NCBI GenBank assembly: GCA_003241385.1
Contig: QFPO01000005.1
Location: 248,001-312,000 of the forward strand
From: Rhodanobacter denitrificans
GTDB lineage: Bacteria > Pseudomonadota > Gammaproteobacteria > Xanthomonadales > Rhodanobacteraceae
DNA length: 64,000 nucleotides
Direction: 5' to 3'
In this document: positions 44,174 to 53,273 of the stretch, piece after piece
Numbering within the stretch: position 1 is the first letter of the stretch
Layout of the letters: the number at the start of each line of letters is the position of its first letter
Translations under genes and position numbers: made by a program
Notes under the pieces: generated by a model
Told to the model about the DNA's origin: nothing
The model's input: the letters and a program-made list of their open reading frames with translations, nothing else
The model's database searches: none

Positions 44174-44860
44174 ATGTCTGAGCTCAGCGTCAAGGACGGT
44201 CTGGCCGCGATGGAAGTCGCCAGCTATCTGCGCCGCCATCCGGAATTCCTGGCCGAGTTTCCGGACATCGCGCTGGCGCTGCGGCTGCCGCGCGAGCACG
44301 GCGACGCGGCCTCGCTGGCGAGCTATCAGCTCGAGGTGCTGCGCGAGAAGAACCGCGATCTGAACCGGCGCCTGCACGAGCTGATCGAGATCGCGCACGA
44401 CAACGAGCAGCTGACCGTGCGCGTGCACATGCTGACGCTGTCGCTGATGCGCGCGACGACGCCGGCCGAAACCGTCAGCCACGTCGCGGCCAGCCTGACC
44501 GAGGACTTCCATTCCGAGCACGTGCGCCTGGTGCTGTTCCGCGCCGGCCGCGATCTGCCGTCGGTCGAATGGCTGATCACCGAGCCGGGCGGCGCCGCCG
44601 CGATGCCGGCGTTCGCCGAGTTCTTCAAGCGTGCCGAGCCGCTGTGCGGCCGGCTGCAGCAGGACAAGCTCGACGCGCTGTTCGGCGAACAGGCGCCGCA
44701 GATCGCCTCGGCGGCCCTGCTGCCGATCGGCGACGCCGGCCTGCTCGCGATCGGCTCGGCCGATCCGAACCGTTTCCATCCGGGCATGGGCACGATCTTC
44801 CTGAAGCTGATCGCCGAGGCGGTCGCCGTGTCGCTGGCGCGCTTCCCGAAGTCGCCGTGA
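44174..44860 (+). CDS. DUF484-family protein
   Basis: 228 residues. A helical N-terminal part (VASYLRRHPEFLAEFPDIALALRLP, ~15-40) and a coiled coil (~50-85) precede a GAF-like domain (~90-225). This is the arrangement of DUF484 proteins, nearly always encoded between dapF and xerC. Molecular role is unknown. The next gene starts two bases after its stop codon. Confidence 0.93.
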   Translation: MSELSVKDGLAAMEVASYLRRHPEFLAEFPDIALALRLPREHGDAASLASYQLEVLREKNRDLNRRLHELIEIAHDNEQLTVRVHMLTLSLMRATTPAETVSHVAASLTEDFHSEHVRLVLFRAGRDLPSVEWLITEPGGAAAMPAFAEFFKRAEPLCGRLQQDKLDALFGEQAPQIASAALLPIGDAGLLAIGSADPNRFHPGMGTIFLKLIAEAVAVSLARFPKSP

Positions 44861-44861
44861 G

Positions 44862-45761
44862 ATGAGCGCGCCGCTGGCCCGACGCGTCGAAGGCTTCCTC
44901 GACTATCTGCGCGTCGAGCGCCGCTATGCGGCCGGCACGATCGACAACTACCGCGACGAGCTGGCGCGGCTGCAGGCGCGCATGGAGGCGGCCGGCCGCA
45001 GCGGCTGGACCGACTGCGACACCGCGCTGATCCGCAGCCTGGTCGCGGCCGAGCACCGGCGCGGCCGCTCGCCGGGCAGCCTGCGCATCCTGGTGTCGGC
45101 ATGCCGCAGCTTCTTCCGCTACCTCGCGCGCGAGGGCGAAGTCGCGACCAATCCGGCGATCGGCGTGCGCCTGCCGAAGTTCCGCCGCAAGCTGCCGCAG
45201 GTGCTCGACGCCGACGAGATGACCGCGCTGGTGACCGTGCCGCCCGATTCGCCCGAGGCCGTGCACGATCGCGCCCTGCTCGAGCTGTTGTACTCGAGCG
45301 GCCTGCGCGTCGCCGAGCTGGTCTCGGTGCGCTGGCGCGACCTGGACTTCGCCGAGGCGCAGCTGACCGTGCTCGGCAAGGGCTCCAAGACGCGCATCGT
45401 GCCGGTCGGCCGTCACGCGCTGGAGGCGCTGCGCGCGCTGCACGCGCAGGAGACGCCGGCGCACGAGGCGACGATCTTCCGCGGCCGCGGCGGCCGGCCG
45501 CTGTCGACCGACGCGGCGCGCGCACGCGTGCGCCGCCGCGCGAAGGAGCAGGGCATCTGGAAGCGCGTCTATCCGCATCTGCTGCGGCATTCGTGCGCGA
45601 GCCATCTGCTCGAATCGTCGGGCGACCTGCGCGCGGTGCAGGAGTTGCTGGGCCATGCCGACATCGGCACGACGCAGATCTATACGCACCTGGACTTTCA
45701 GCATCTGGCCAAGGTCTACGATGCGGCGCATCCGCGGGCGCGGAGGCGGGAGCGCGATTGA
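44862..45761 (+). CDS. xerC: Site-specific tyrosine recombinase XerC
   Basis: 299 residues, full length. The N-terminal SAM-like DNA-binding domain is ~5-90. Catalytic residues are all present: R149, K173, H239, R242, H265 and nucleophile Y274 (QIYTHLD). With XerD it resolves chromosome dimers at dif during division. Its position after dapF-DUF484 identifies it as XerC and not an integrase of a mobile element. Confidence 0.95.
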   Translation: MSAPLARRVEGFLDYLRVERRYAAGTIDNYRDELARLQARMEAAGRSGWTDCDTALIRSLVAAEHRRGRSPGSLRILVSACRSFFRYLAREGEVATNPAIGVRLPKFRRKLPQVLDADEMTALVTVPPDSPEAVHDRALLELLYSSGLRVAELVSVRWRDLDFAEAQLTVLGKGSKTRIVPVGRHALEALRALHAQETPAHEATIFRGRGGRPLSTDAARARVRRRAKEQGIWKRVYPHLLRHSCASHLLESSGDLRAVQELLGHADIGTTQIYTHLDFQHLAKVYDAAHPRARRRERD

Positions 45762-46181
45762 CGGGTGGGGTTTTTGTGGTGTCGGGGCGACCGGGGCGGT
45801 ATCGCTCGCCTATGGTTTTCTTGGTCTTGAACCCAGGCGTCAAATCTAAGAGCAGGATTGGAAGATCAACATCAAAAGCTTCCGCTCGCTGCGCGAGCGG
45901 GTGACTTTTTTCTTGGAAAAAGTCACCAAAACCGCCTGCGCTGACGCGAGCCGATGCGGCTGCGCCGCATCGGTGGCTGCCCCAACTCGCTGCGCTCAGA
46001 CACGGGGCAGCTCTTCGGCCTGGACGACCTGCGATGCTCGGCTCGCTTTAGGCGCACCAACAGCCAACAGCCAACAGCGACAGCACAAAGCAATAGCCAA
46101 AAAGCGACAGCAACAGCGACAGCCAACAGCGTAGCGCAACGGCAAGAGCCGGGTGTGGTGGGGGCTGGATGCGGAGCGTCG
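45762..46181. repeat. Intergenic cluster of hairpins and CAACAGC repeats
   Basis: Three perfect stem-loops follow xerC: CCGCTCGC-TGC-GCGAGCGG (45882-45900); GGTGACTTTTT/AAAAAGTCACC (45900-45910 with 45917-45927, six-base loop); and CCGATGCGGC-TGC-GCCGCATCGG (45951-45973). From about 46058 to 46130 a run of CAACAGC-like units (CAACAGC, GACAGC, CAACAGCGACAG) extends towards the lipoprotein gene. The GGTGACTTTTT hairpin could terminate xerC or, from the other side, the lipoprotein transcript. No gene is credible here. Confidence 0.7.
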
Positions 46182-46604
46182 TCAGTCGCGGCAGTAGCCT
46201 TCGCCGGTTGCGATGATCAGGCAGTCGCGCTTGCCGGCGAGCCATTTCATGCCGGTGGCGTCGCCGTCGCCGGCTTGGATCGTCGCCTGGCTGCCGTCGC
46301 GGTCGAAGCGGATCAGCGGGCCGTCGGCCTGGCCTTCGTAGCGGCGGGCCTCGTCGAGATCGCGGATCGTGATCGTGTAGCGGCCTGGAACATCGGCGCG
46401 TTCGATCCGCAGGAACGTGCCTTCGGGGCCGGTCCACTGGCCGATCCAGGCATCGGTTGCGGCGGCGGCCGGCGTGGCCGTGGCAGCCGGTACAGTGGCC
46501 GGTGGTGCCGACGGCGCGGGCGGGGGCGTGGGTGACGGCGCGTCGCAGCCGGTCAGCAGGCCGGCCGCGAGGCAGGCCGCGAGCGTCACGAGACGAAGAG
46601 GCAT
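46182..46604 (-). CDS. Small lipoprotein of unknown function
   Basis: 140 residues from ATG 46604. Lipobox LTGC (C20), then a Pro/Ala/Thr-rich linker (~22-50), then a compact beta-rich domain (DAWIGQWTGPEGTFLRIE) with two cysteines at ~127 and ~138 able to form a disulfide. The domain resembles small calycin- or META-like folds, but I do not recognise the family. Divergent from hslV. Confidence 0.8.
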   Translation of the reverse strand: MPLRLVTLAACLAAGLLTGCDAPSPTPPPAPSAPPATVPAATATPAAAATDAWIGQWTGPEGTFLRIERADVPGRYTITIRDLDEARRYEGQADGPLIRFDRDGSQATIQAGDGDATGMKWLAGKRDCLIIATGEGYCRD

Positions 46605-46756
46605 CAGAAGTCTCCGGAGACCGAACGGGCCTGCACGATAGGCCGTCGCGGCTGAACCGGCCGAGGTGCCGCCGCGCGCGGGCTGGCTGCCGGCGCGACT
46701 TGGAAAGCGCGCCGCGGCCCCCACCTCCGGCGTTCCCCTTCGTCCTCGGATCGCAG

Positions 46757-47290
46757 ATGGAATCCTTCCACGCCACCACCATCGTCTCGGTGCGCCGCAA
46801 CGGACGCGTCGTCATCGGCGGCGACGGCCAGGTCACGCTCGGCCACACCGTCATGAAGGCCAACGCCCGCAAGATCCGCCGGCTCGGCAAGGGCGACGTG
46901 CTGGCCGGCTTCGCCGGCGCCACCGCCGACGCCTTCACGCTGTTCGAGCTGTTCGAGCAGAAGCTCGAGCGTTTCGGCGGCAACCTGACCCGCGCCGCGG
47001 TCGAGCTGACCAAGGACTGGCGCACCGATCGCCGCCTGGGCCGTCTGGAGGCGATGCTGGCGGTCGCCGACAAGGACGTCTCGCTGCTGCTGTCGGGCAA
47101 CGGCGACGTCGTCGAGCCCGAGCACGGCCTGATCGCGATCGGGTCGGGCGGTCCGTACGCGCAGGCCGCGGCGCGCGCCCTGCTCGAGAACACCGACCTG
47201 GACGCGCGCGGCGTCGTCGAGCAGGCGTTGAAGATCGCCGGCGACATCTGCATCTACACCAATCACAACGTGACGGTCGAGGAACTGTGA
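46757..47290 (+). CDS. hslV: ATP-dependent protease proteolytic subunit HslV
   Basis: 177 residues from ATG 46757. The mature enzyme should begin at T7 (TTIVSVRRNG), the N-terminal threonine nucleophile, so a six-residue propeptide MESFHA must be removed; E. coli HslV lacks such a propeptide, but many relatives have one. The sodium/allosteric and substrate-pocket regions (GDGQVTLG and GSGGPYAQAAARALLENT) are conserved. It forms a double hexamer capped by HslU and degrades misfolded and regulatory proteins. hslU follows after 61 bases. Confidence 0.95.
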   Translation: MESFHATTIVSVRRNGRVVIGGDGQVTLGHTVMKANARKIRRLGKGDVLAGFAGATADAFTLFELFEQKLERFGGNLTRAAVELTKDWRTDRRLGRLEAMLAVADKDVSLLLSGNGDVVEPEHGLIAIGSGGPYAQAAARALLENTDLDARGVVEQALKIAGDICIYTNHNVTVEEL

Positions 47291-47351
47291 TCGCGCCGCG
47301 CTGCGCGCCGATCGCCGACCGTCCTCTCCCTTCGCTCACCGTGCCGAGCTC

Positions 47352-48689
47352 ATGTCCGAACTGACCCCCCGCGAAATCGTCAACGAACTGGACCGCTACA
47401 TCATCGGTCAGCAGGCGGCCAAGCGCGCCGTCGCGATCGCCCTGCGCAACCGCTGGCGGCGCATGCAGCTCGACGCGCCGCTGCGCGACGAGGTCACGCC
47501 GAAGAACATCCTGATGATCGGCCCGACCGGCGTCGGCAAGACCGAGATCGCGCGGCGCCTGGCCAGCCTCGCCAATGCGCCGTTCATCAAGGTCGAGGCG
47601 ACCAAGTTCACCGAGGTCGGCTACGTCGGCAAGGACGTCGAGCAGATCGTGCGCGATCTGGCCGACGCGGCGTTCAAGATGGCGCGCGAGCAGGCCAAGG
47701 CGCGCGTGCGCTCGCAGGCCGAGGACCGCGCCGAGGACCGCGTGCTCGACGCGCTGCTGCCGCGCCGCCAGGGCGTGGGTTTCGCGAACGAGCCGGCGCA
47801 GGTCGATGCACGCGACGCCGATACGCGCCAGAAGCTGCGCAAGCAGCTGCGCGAGGGCGCGCTCGACGAGCGCGAGATCGAGGTCGACTTCGCACTCAAC
47901 GTCGGTGTCGAGATCATGGCGCCGCCGGGCATGGAGGAGATGACCAACCAGCTGCGCGGCATGTTCTCGTCGCTGGCCGGGCAGCGCAGCCAGAAGCGCA
48001 AGCTGACGGTGCGCGCGGCGCTGCCGCTGCTGGTCGAGGAGGAGGCCGGCAAGCTCGTCAACGACGAGGAGATCAAGGCGCAGGCGATCACCAACTGCGA
48101 GCAGAACGGCATCGTCTTCATCGACGAGATCGACAAGGTCGCCCAGCGCGGCGAGTGGAGCGGCGCGGGCGTCTCGCGCGAGGGCGTGCAGCGCGACCTG
48201 CTGCCGCTGGTCGAGGGCTCGGCGGTGTCGACCAAGTACGGCATCGTGCGTACCGACCACATCCTGTTCATCGCCTCGGGCGCGTTCTCGCTGGCCAAGC
48301 CCTCGGACCTGATCCCGGAGCTGCAGGGCCGCTTTCCGATCCGCGTCGAGCTCTCGGCGCTGACCGCGGAGGATTTCAAGCGCATCCTGGGTGAGCCGCA
48401 TCACGCGCTGACCAAGCAGTATTCGGCGCTGCTGGCGACCGAAGGCGTCAGCGTCGAGTTCGCCGACAGCGGCATCACGCGGCTGGCCGAGACCGCGTTC
48501 GCGGTCAACGAGCGCACCGAGAACATCGGCGCGCGGCGCCTGCACACGGTGCTCGAGCGGCTGCTCGACGACATCTCGTTCGAGGCGGCCGACAAGAGCG
48601 GACAGCGCTACCTGATCGACGCCGACTACGTCGACCGCCACCTCGCCGGCCTGGTCGAGGATCAGGATCTGTCGCGCTACATCCTCTGA
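47352..48689 (+). CDS. hslU: ATP-dependent protease ATPase subunit HslU
   Basis: 445 residues, full length. Walker A GPTGVGKTE (~57-65), Walker B VFIDEIDK, the pore-lining GYVGKDVE motif and the C-terminal RYIL tail that docks into HslV are all visible. The I domain covers roughly 110-240. AAA+ unfoldase partner of HslV, forming with it one operon. Confidence 0.96.
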   Translation: MSELTPREIVNELDRYIIGQQAAKRAVAIALRNRWRRMQLDAPLRDEVTPKNILMIGPTGVGKTEIARRLASLANAPFIKVEATKFTEVGYVGKDVEQIVRDLADAAFKMAREQAKARVRSQAEDRAEDRVLDALLPRRQGVGFANEPAQVDARDADTRQKLRKQLREGALDEREIEVDFALNVGVEIMAPPGMEEMTNQLRGMFSSLAGQRSQKRKLTVRAALPLLVEEEAGKLVNDEEIKAQAITNCEQNGIVFIDEIDKVAQRGEWSGAGVSREGVQRDLLPLVEGSAVSTKYGIVRTDHILFIASGAFSLAKPSDLIPELQGRFPIRVELSALTAEDFKRILGEPHHALTKQYSALLATEGVSVEFADSGITRLAETAFAVNERTENIGARRLHTVLERLLDDISFEAADKSGQRYLIDADYVDRHLAGLVEDQDLSRYIL

Positions 48690-48961
48690 CGAGGCGCCCG
48701 TCGCGCCGGGCCGCGACGGCCGTCACGGCGCGCGAGGTGGCCCGATCGCCCGCCGACGCGCTAGGATGGCGCCGTGCGCGGGCGGCCGGTCCCGCGCGCG
48801 CCGGGTCCGAAGGACAGGTGCACAGCATGGCCAGATCAGCGCGAAAGCGTGTACGCGAGCGGGACGCCGTCCGCAGCGTCGTCCAGCCGGACGCAGCCGC
48901 CGCGGCCGCGCGGCCCGGCACGGAATCCACGGCGACCACCGGCCAGTCAGGGAATCGCGTC

Positions 48962-49504
48962 ATGTCCGACATCAAGAATCCAGCCGAAGCCGACCGCAAC
49001 GTCGACCAGATCCGCGACATCCTGTTCGGCGGACAGATGCGCGACTACGAGCGCCGCTTCGTCGAGCTCGACCAGCGGCTCGCCACCGACATGGCGCGCC
49101 TGCAGGAGGCGCAGAACGAGCAGCTCAAGCGCCTGGAGCGGCGTCTGGACGAGCAGTTCGAGAAGCTCACCCAGCAGCTGCGCAAGGAAGTGCAGGACCG
49201 TACCAGCGCCGTGGACGACCTCGAATCGCGCGTCCAGCAGGCCGCGCGCACCGCGCGCAGCGAGATCAATGCCGGCATCGATGCGCTGCAGCACGAGCTC
49301 GCCGCAACCGACGAACGGCTGCGCGCCGCGCTGACCGAGCTGGAGGCTGCGCTGGCACGGCGTGCCGGCGAGCTCGATGCCTCGCTCGCGCGCAGCAGCG
49401 GCGACCTGCGTGCCGAGAAGGTCGGCCGCGAGGACCTCGCCGCGCTGATGACCGAGGTCGCGCTGCGGCTCAAGGGCCATTTCGACCTGCCGGGCGCCAA
49501 GTAA
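48962..49504 (+). CDS. Coiled-coil protein, first gene of the OmpA/GTPase/histidine kinase operon
   Basis: 180 residues from ATG 48962 (MSDIKNPAEADRNVDQIRDILFGGQMRDYE). An alternative ATG at 48827 would add a basic tail of 45 residues and cannot be excluded. After the first ~35 residues it is almost entirely heptad-patterned, Leu- and charge-rich helix (~36-150), so it should form a long coiled coil. No membrane segment. The conserved ILFGGQMRDYERRF start is found upstream of similar GTPase operons as I remember them. It is followed after 18 bases by the OmpA-domain gene; role as a scaffold is inferred. Confidence 0.8.
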   Translation: MSDIKNPAEADRNVDQIRDILFGGQMRDYERRFVELDQRLATDMARLQEAQNEQLKRLERRLDEQFEKLTQQLRKEVQDRTSAVDDLESRVQQAARTARSEINAGIDALQHELAATDERLRAALTELEAALARRAGELDASLARSSGDLRAEKVGREDLAALMTEVALRLKGHFDLPGAK

Positions 49505-49522
49505 GCCGCCCGCGGCACCACC

Positions 49523-51226
49523 GTGAACGATCTGGATCGGCTGCGGCAGATCCTCCTCGAGGAGGACCGGCGTGCGCTGGCCGCGGCCGCTCAACGCCTC
49601 GACGTCGCCGAATCGCGCCAGCACGGCCTCGCCGAACGTCTGCCGCAGGCCCTCGAGGCGGTCCAGTCCGGCGCGCAGCGCGAGCGTTTCGCGCGGGCGA
49701 TGGCCGCGCCGGTCGCCTCCGCGCTCGGCAATGCGGTCCGCGGCAACCGCCATCTGATCATCGACGCGCTGTTTCCGATCATCGGTCCGACGATCCGCAA
49801 GGCCGTCGGCGAAGCGATGCGCGGCCTGGTCGCCGACATCAACCACGCGCTGGAGAGCAGCTTCACGCTGCGCGGCCTGGCTTGGCGCGTGGAGGCCTGG
49901 CGCAGCGGCGTGCCGTACGCCGAGGTCGTGCTCAAGCACACGCTGGCCTGGCAGGTCGATCATCTGTTCCTGATCGAGCGTGCCTCGGGCCTGGTGCTGC
50001 ACCGCGCGTCGGCGCCGGAACTGCCGGCGCTCGACGCCGACGCGATCGCCGGCATGCTGACCGCGATCGCCGACTTCGTCAGCGACTCGGTCGGCCGCGA
50101 CGGCGGCGACACGCTCGAGTCGGCGCGTGTCGGCGAGCACGTGCTGTGGCTGATCCAGGGGCCGCGCGCGAATCTGGCCTGCTTCATCCGCGGCGTGCCG
50201 GGCTCGGCGCTGTACGTGAGGCTGCAGGAGCGGCTGGAGCGCATCCACGCGGCGATGGACGCCGACGGCGCGTCCGACGAGCTGGTCGCCTCGGTGGGCG
50301 CCGAGGCGCTCGACCTGGCCGCGCTGACGCGCGATGCGGCGACCGCCGAGCCGCGCCGCCGCACCGCCTGGTGGCCGCTGCTGCTGGTGATCCTGGCCGC
50401 GGTCGCCGCACTGGCCTGGCACGTGCTGCGCGACCGCAGCTGGGAGACACGCATGGACGCGCTGCGGACCCATCTGGGCACGCACCCGGGTTTCGTGCTG
50501 ACCGCGCTGGACGATACGCGGCGACCGACGATCCTCGTGCGCGGCCTGCTCGATCCGGATGCCGCGCCGATCGAGCCGCTGCTGGCGGCGGCGCGCGCGG
50601 CCGGCGGCGAGCCGCAGCTGGCCGTGCAGGGCTATCTGTCGACCGACGATGCGATCGTGCTGCGGCGTGCGCGGCGCCTGCTCGCGCCGCCCGATTCGGT
50701 GCGGCTGAGCGTCAGCGGCGGCGTGCTCGTCCTCGACGGCGTCGCGGCGGTGGACTGGCTGGACACGGCGCGCCTGCGCGCGCCGATGATCGCCGGCGTG
50801 CGCGACGTACGTCTGGCCGTCCAGGCCGCGGCGAGTCCGGCCGAGATCGCACGCGCCGAACTCGACCGGCTGGCGCGCCAGCTGCCCGAGATCAGGGGCG
50901 TGTTCGAGCGCGGCGTCGCGACCGTACCGGCCTCGACGGCCTTCGTCGACGACCTGGCCGGGCACCTGCGCGGCATCGAACAGCTCGCCGCCGCGGCCGG
51001 TGTCGAGGTGACCCTGGTCGCGGTCGGCTGCAACGATGCCACCGGGGCCGACCGCACCAACGCGGGCCTGCGGGAGGGGCGCGGCGCCTGGCTGCGCTCG
51101 GCGCTGATCGAGCGCGGCGTGCCGGCCGTGCTGATCCGCGTGGCCGGCGATACCGATCCGGATTTCCAGGATCGCCCACTGGAGCGCAGTGCGTACCTCC
51201 ATATGGAGCTATCGTCGCGCCCATGA
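49523..51226 (+). CDS. Membrane protein with C-terminal OmpA-like domain
   Basis: 567 residues from GTG 49523. The first ~280 residues have no signal peptide and should lie in the cytosol; a single membrane segment is at ~283-303 (WWPLLLVILAAVAALAWHVL). The periplasmic part includes BON-like strands (~310-430) and a C-terminal OmpA-like peptidoglycan-binding domain (~440-560) with the typical NATGADRTNAGLREGRGAWL region. It therefore links the cytosol to the cell wall. Its stop overlaps the GTPase start (ATGA). It could present the GTPase and kinase with information on the envelope. Confidence 0.85.
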   Translation: MNDLDRLRQILLEEDRRALAAAAQRLDVAESRQHGLAERLPQALEAVQSGAQRERFARAMAAPVASALGNAVRGNRHLIIDALFPIIGPTIRKAVGEAMRGLVADINHALESSFTLRGLAWRVEAWRSGVPYAEVVLKHTLAWQVDHLFLIERASGLVLHRASAPELPALDADAIAGMLTAIADFVSDSVGRDGGDTLESARVGEHVLWLIQGPRANLACFIRGVPGSALYVRLQERLERIHAAMDADGASDELVASVGAEALDLAALTRDAATAEPRRRTAWWPLLLVILAAVAALAWHVLRDRSWETRMDALRTHLGTHPGFVLTALDDTRRPTILVRGLLDPDAAPIEPLLAAARAAGGEPQLAVQGYLSTDDAIVLRRARRLLAPPDSVRLSVSGGVLVLDGVAAVDWLDTARLRAPMIAGVRDVRLAVQAAASPAEIARAELDRLARQLPEIRGVFERGVATVPASTAFVDDLAGHLRGIEQLAAAAGVEVTLVAVGCNDATGADRTNAGLREGRGAWLRSALIERGVPAVLIRVAGDTDPDFQDRPLERSAYLHMELSSRP

Positions 51227-51726
51227 TTCGTGCCACTGCCCGCAAGATCTGCATGCTCGGCGACTTCGGCGTCGGCAAGACCAGCCTCGTCGCGCGCTAC
51301 GTCCACGGTACGTTCTCCGAGAAGTACCTGACCACGGTCGGCGTCAAGGTCGATACCTGCCAGGTCGCACGCCCGGACGGCACCGACTGCAAGCTGGTGG
51401 TCTGGGACATGGCCGGCCGCAACGGCGTGGACGCGCTGGCGGCGAGCTATCTGCGCGGCGCCAGCGGTCTGTTGCTGGTCGCCGACGGCACCCGCGCGGC
51501 GACGCTGCGCACCGCGCTGGATCTGCTGATGCAGGCGCGCGCCGTGGTCCCCGAGGCGGCCGCCGTGCTGATGCTCAACAAGCTGGACCTGATCGAGCAC
51601 TGGGAGATCGAGCCGCTGACCGTCGCCGAGCTGCGCAACAGCCTGCCGGTGTTCGAGACCAGTGCGCTCAGCGGCGACGGCGTCGTGCGTGCGTTCGCGG
51701 CGCTGACCGCGGAGCTGCCGGCATGA
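51223..51726 (+). CDS. Ras/Rab-like small GTPase
   Basis: 167 residues, a complete small G domain: P-loop GDFGVGKTS (13-21), switch I threonine T37/T38 (LTTVGVKV), DMAG (62-65), NKLD (119-122) and SAL (147-149). The residue after DxAG is R66, where Ras has the catalytic Gln61, so intrinsic hydrolysis is probably slow and needs help. There is no lipidation cysteine at the C-terminus. It overlaps both neighbours (ATGA on each side), so it is strictly co-translated with the OmpA-domain protein and the histidine kinase. Confidence 0.9.
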   Translation: MIRATARKICMLGDFGVGKTSLVARYVHGTFSEKYLTTVGVKVDTCQVARPDGTDCKLVVWDMAGRNGVDALAASYLRGASGLLLVADGTRAATLRTALDLLMQARAVVPEAAAVLMLNKLDLIEHWEIEPLTVAELRNSLPVFETSALSGDGVVRAFAALTAELPA

Positions 51727-53264
51727 GCGCCCTGCCGCCGCCGGTGCTGACCCATCTGCAGCACACGGTGCTGGCGCGCCTGCATCCGACCGTCTTCAGC
51801 TACGCCGCCGACGGACGTTTCCTGGGCGCCCGCGGCGAGCCGGGCGCATTCGGCGTCGAGGCCGATCCGGCCGCCGCCGCCGATCTGCTGCGCGACCTGT
51901 TCATCGGCATGGACGAGGACCGGCCCTGCGAGCTGCCGTTCATCGTGCTGCCGAACGGGCGCAGCACGCATCTGCACCGGCTGCCGGACCGCGACGGTTT
52001 CCACATCCTGCTGCTCGACGCCGGCGACGAGCACGCACGCCAGCAGGCGCAGCAGCAGATCGCCAACGAAGAGACCCTGGCCGGCCAGGAGAAGAGCAAG
52101 GCGATCGGCCTGCTCAAGCGGATCCGCTCGGACCTCGAAACCGAGCGCAGCGAGCTCGAGGAGGCCAATGCGCTGAAGTCGGCGCTGATCTCGACGCTGA
52201 GCCACGAGTTCCGCACGCCGCTGACCTCGGTCTTCGGCTATCTGCACCTGCTCGAGCGCGTGATCGGCCGTGATCCCGACGCCGTACAGGCGCTGCGCGC
52301 GATCCAGCGCAACGCCACCTACCTGTTCACGCTGGCCGAGAATCTGCTCGAGTACGGACGCGGCGACAGCGGCACCGCCCTGCTGCATCCGGACGAGATC
52401 GACCTGCTCGCGCTGGCGCGCGACGTCGAGGCGATGATCCGTCCGCTGGCCGACGACAAGCGGCTCGAGCTGGTCTTCGACATCCGCGTCCGCGAGGAGG
52501 ACCGGCCGGTCTACGACGAGCTGCGCGTGCGCCAGATCCTGGTCAACCTGCTGTCGAACGCGGCGCGCTACACCGTGGCTGGGCAGATCCGCGTCGGCCT
52601 CGCGTTCGCCGACGGACAGCTCACGATCGAGGTCGCCGACACCGGTCCCGGCATCCCGCCGGAGTATCGCGAGCGGATCTTCGAGCCGTTCAACCGCGGC
52701 GGTCCCGGCGGACGCAAGGGCGCCGGACTCGGTCTTTCGATCGTGCGCCGGCTGGTCCAGCAGATGGGCGGCCGGATCACGCTCGACTCGGCACCGGGGC
52801 AGGGCAGCCGCTTCCGCGTCGAGCTGCCGCAGCAGCTCAGAAGCGCCGGCGCCGACCTCGTCGCCGAGGCGCCGGACCGGACCGAGCTGTGGACGCGTGC
52901 GCGCAGCGCGATCGTCGTCGACGACGATCCGGACGTCGCGCATCTGCTCGAGTCGCTGCTGCTCGATCTCGGCTTCACGGTCGAGGTCCATCCGAATGCC
53001 GCCGACGGTGAGACCGCCGCGGCGCGCGAGCGGCCGGACCTGCTGTTGGTCGACGTGCACCTGTCCGGCTCGTCCGGCAACGCACTGGTGTTCCGGCTGC
53101 GTGCGCAGGGCTATCGCGGCGCGATCGTGACGGTGTCGGCCAATGCCTCGCGCGAAGCCCACGACGCCGCACTGAAGGCCGGCGCAAGCGCGTTCCTGAC
53201 CAAGCCGATCGAACTGTCGCGCTTCATCCACACGATCCAGCGCGCGTTGCAGCGCGGCGGCTGA
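51723..53264 (+). CDS. Hybrid sensor histidine kinase with receiver domain
   Basis: 513 residues from ATG 51723, overlapping the GTPase stop. No membrane segment. A PAS-like sensor (~15-100) and a coiled coil (~105-150) lead to the phosphoacceptor helix with H161 (STLSHEFRTPL), then the ATPase domain with N279, DTGPG (306-310) and a GAGLGLS loop. A C-terminal receiver domain has D400/D401 and phospho-site D444 (LLVDVHLSG) with K494. It is a cytosolic hybrid kinase whose input may be the GTPase or the membrane protein encoded with it. No dedicated output regulator is adjacent. Confidence 0.93.
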   Translation: MSALPPPVLTHLQHTVLARLHPTVFSYAADGRFLGARGEPGAFGVEADPAAAADLLRDLFIGMDEDRPCELPFIVLPNGRSTHLHRLPDRDGFHILLLDAGDEHARQQAQQQIANEETLAGQEKSKAIGLLKRIRSDLETERSELEEANALKSALISTLSHEFRTPLTSVFGYLHLLERVIGRDPDAVQALRAIQRNATYLFTLAENLLEYGRGDSGTALLHPDEIDLLALARDVEAMIRPLADDKRLELVFDIRVREEDRPVYDELRVRQILVNLLSNAARYTVAGQIRVGLAFADGQLTIEVADTGPGIPPEYRERIFEPFNRGGPGGRKGAGLGLSIVRRLVQQMGGRITLDSAPGQGSRFRVELPQQLRSAGADLVAEAPDRTELWTRARSAIVVDDDPDVAHLLESLLLDLGFTVEVHPNAADGETAAARERPDLLLVDVHLSGSSGNALVFRLRAQGYRGAIVTVSANASREAHDAALKAGASAFLTKPIELSRFIHTIQRALQRGG

Positions 53265-53273
53265 GCGCGGCCG

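Noticed and set aside
44862..45761. Phage or island integrase
   Set aside because: Position between DUF484 and hslV and full similarity to XerC make it the housekeeping recombinase.
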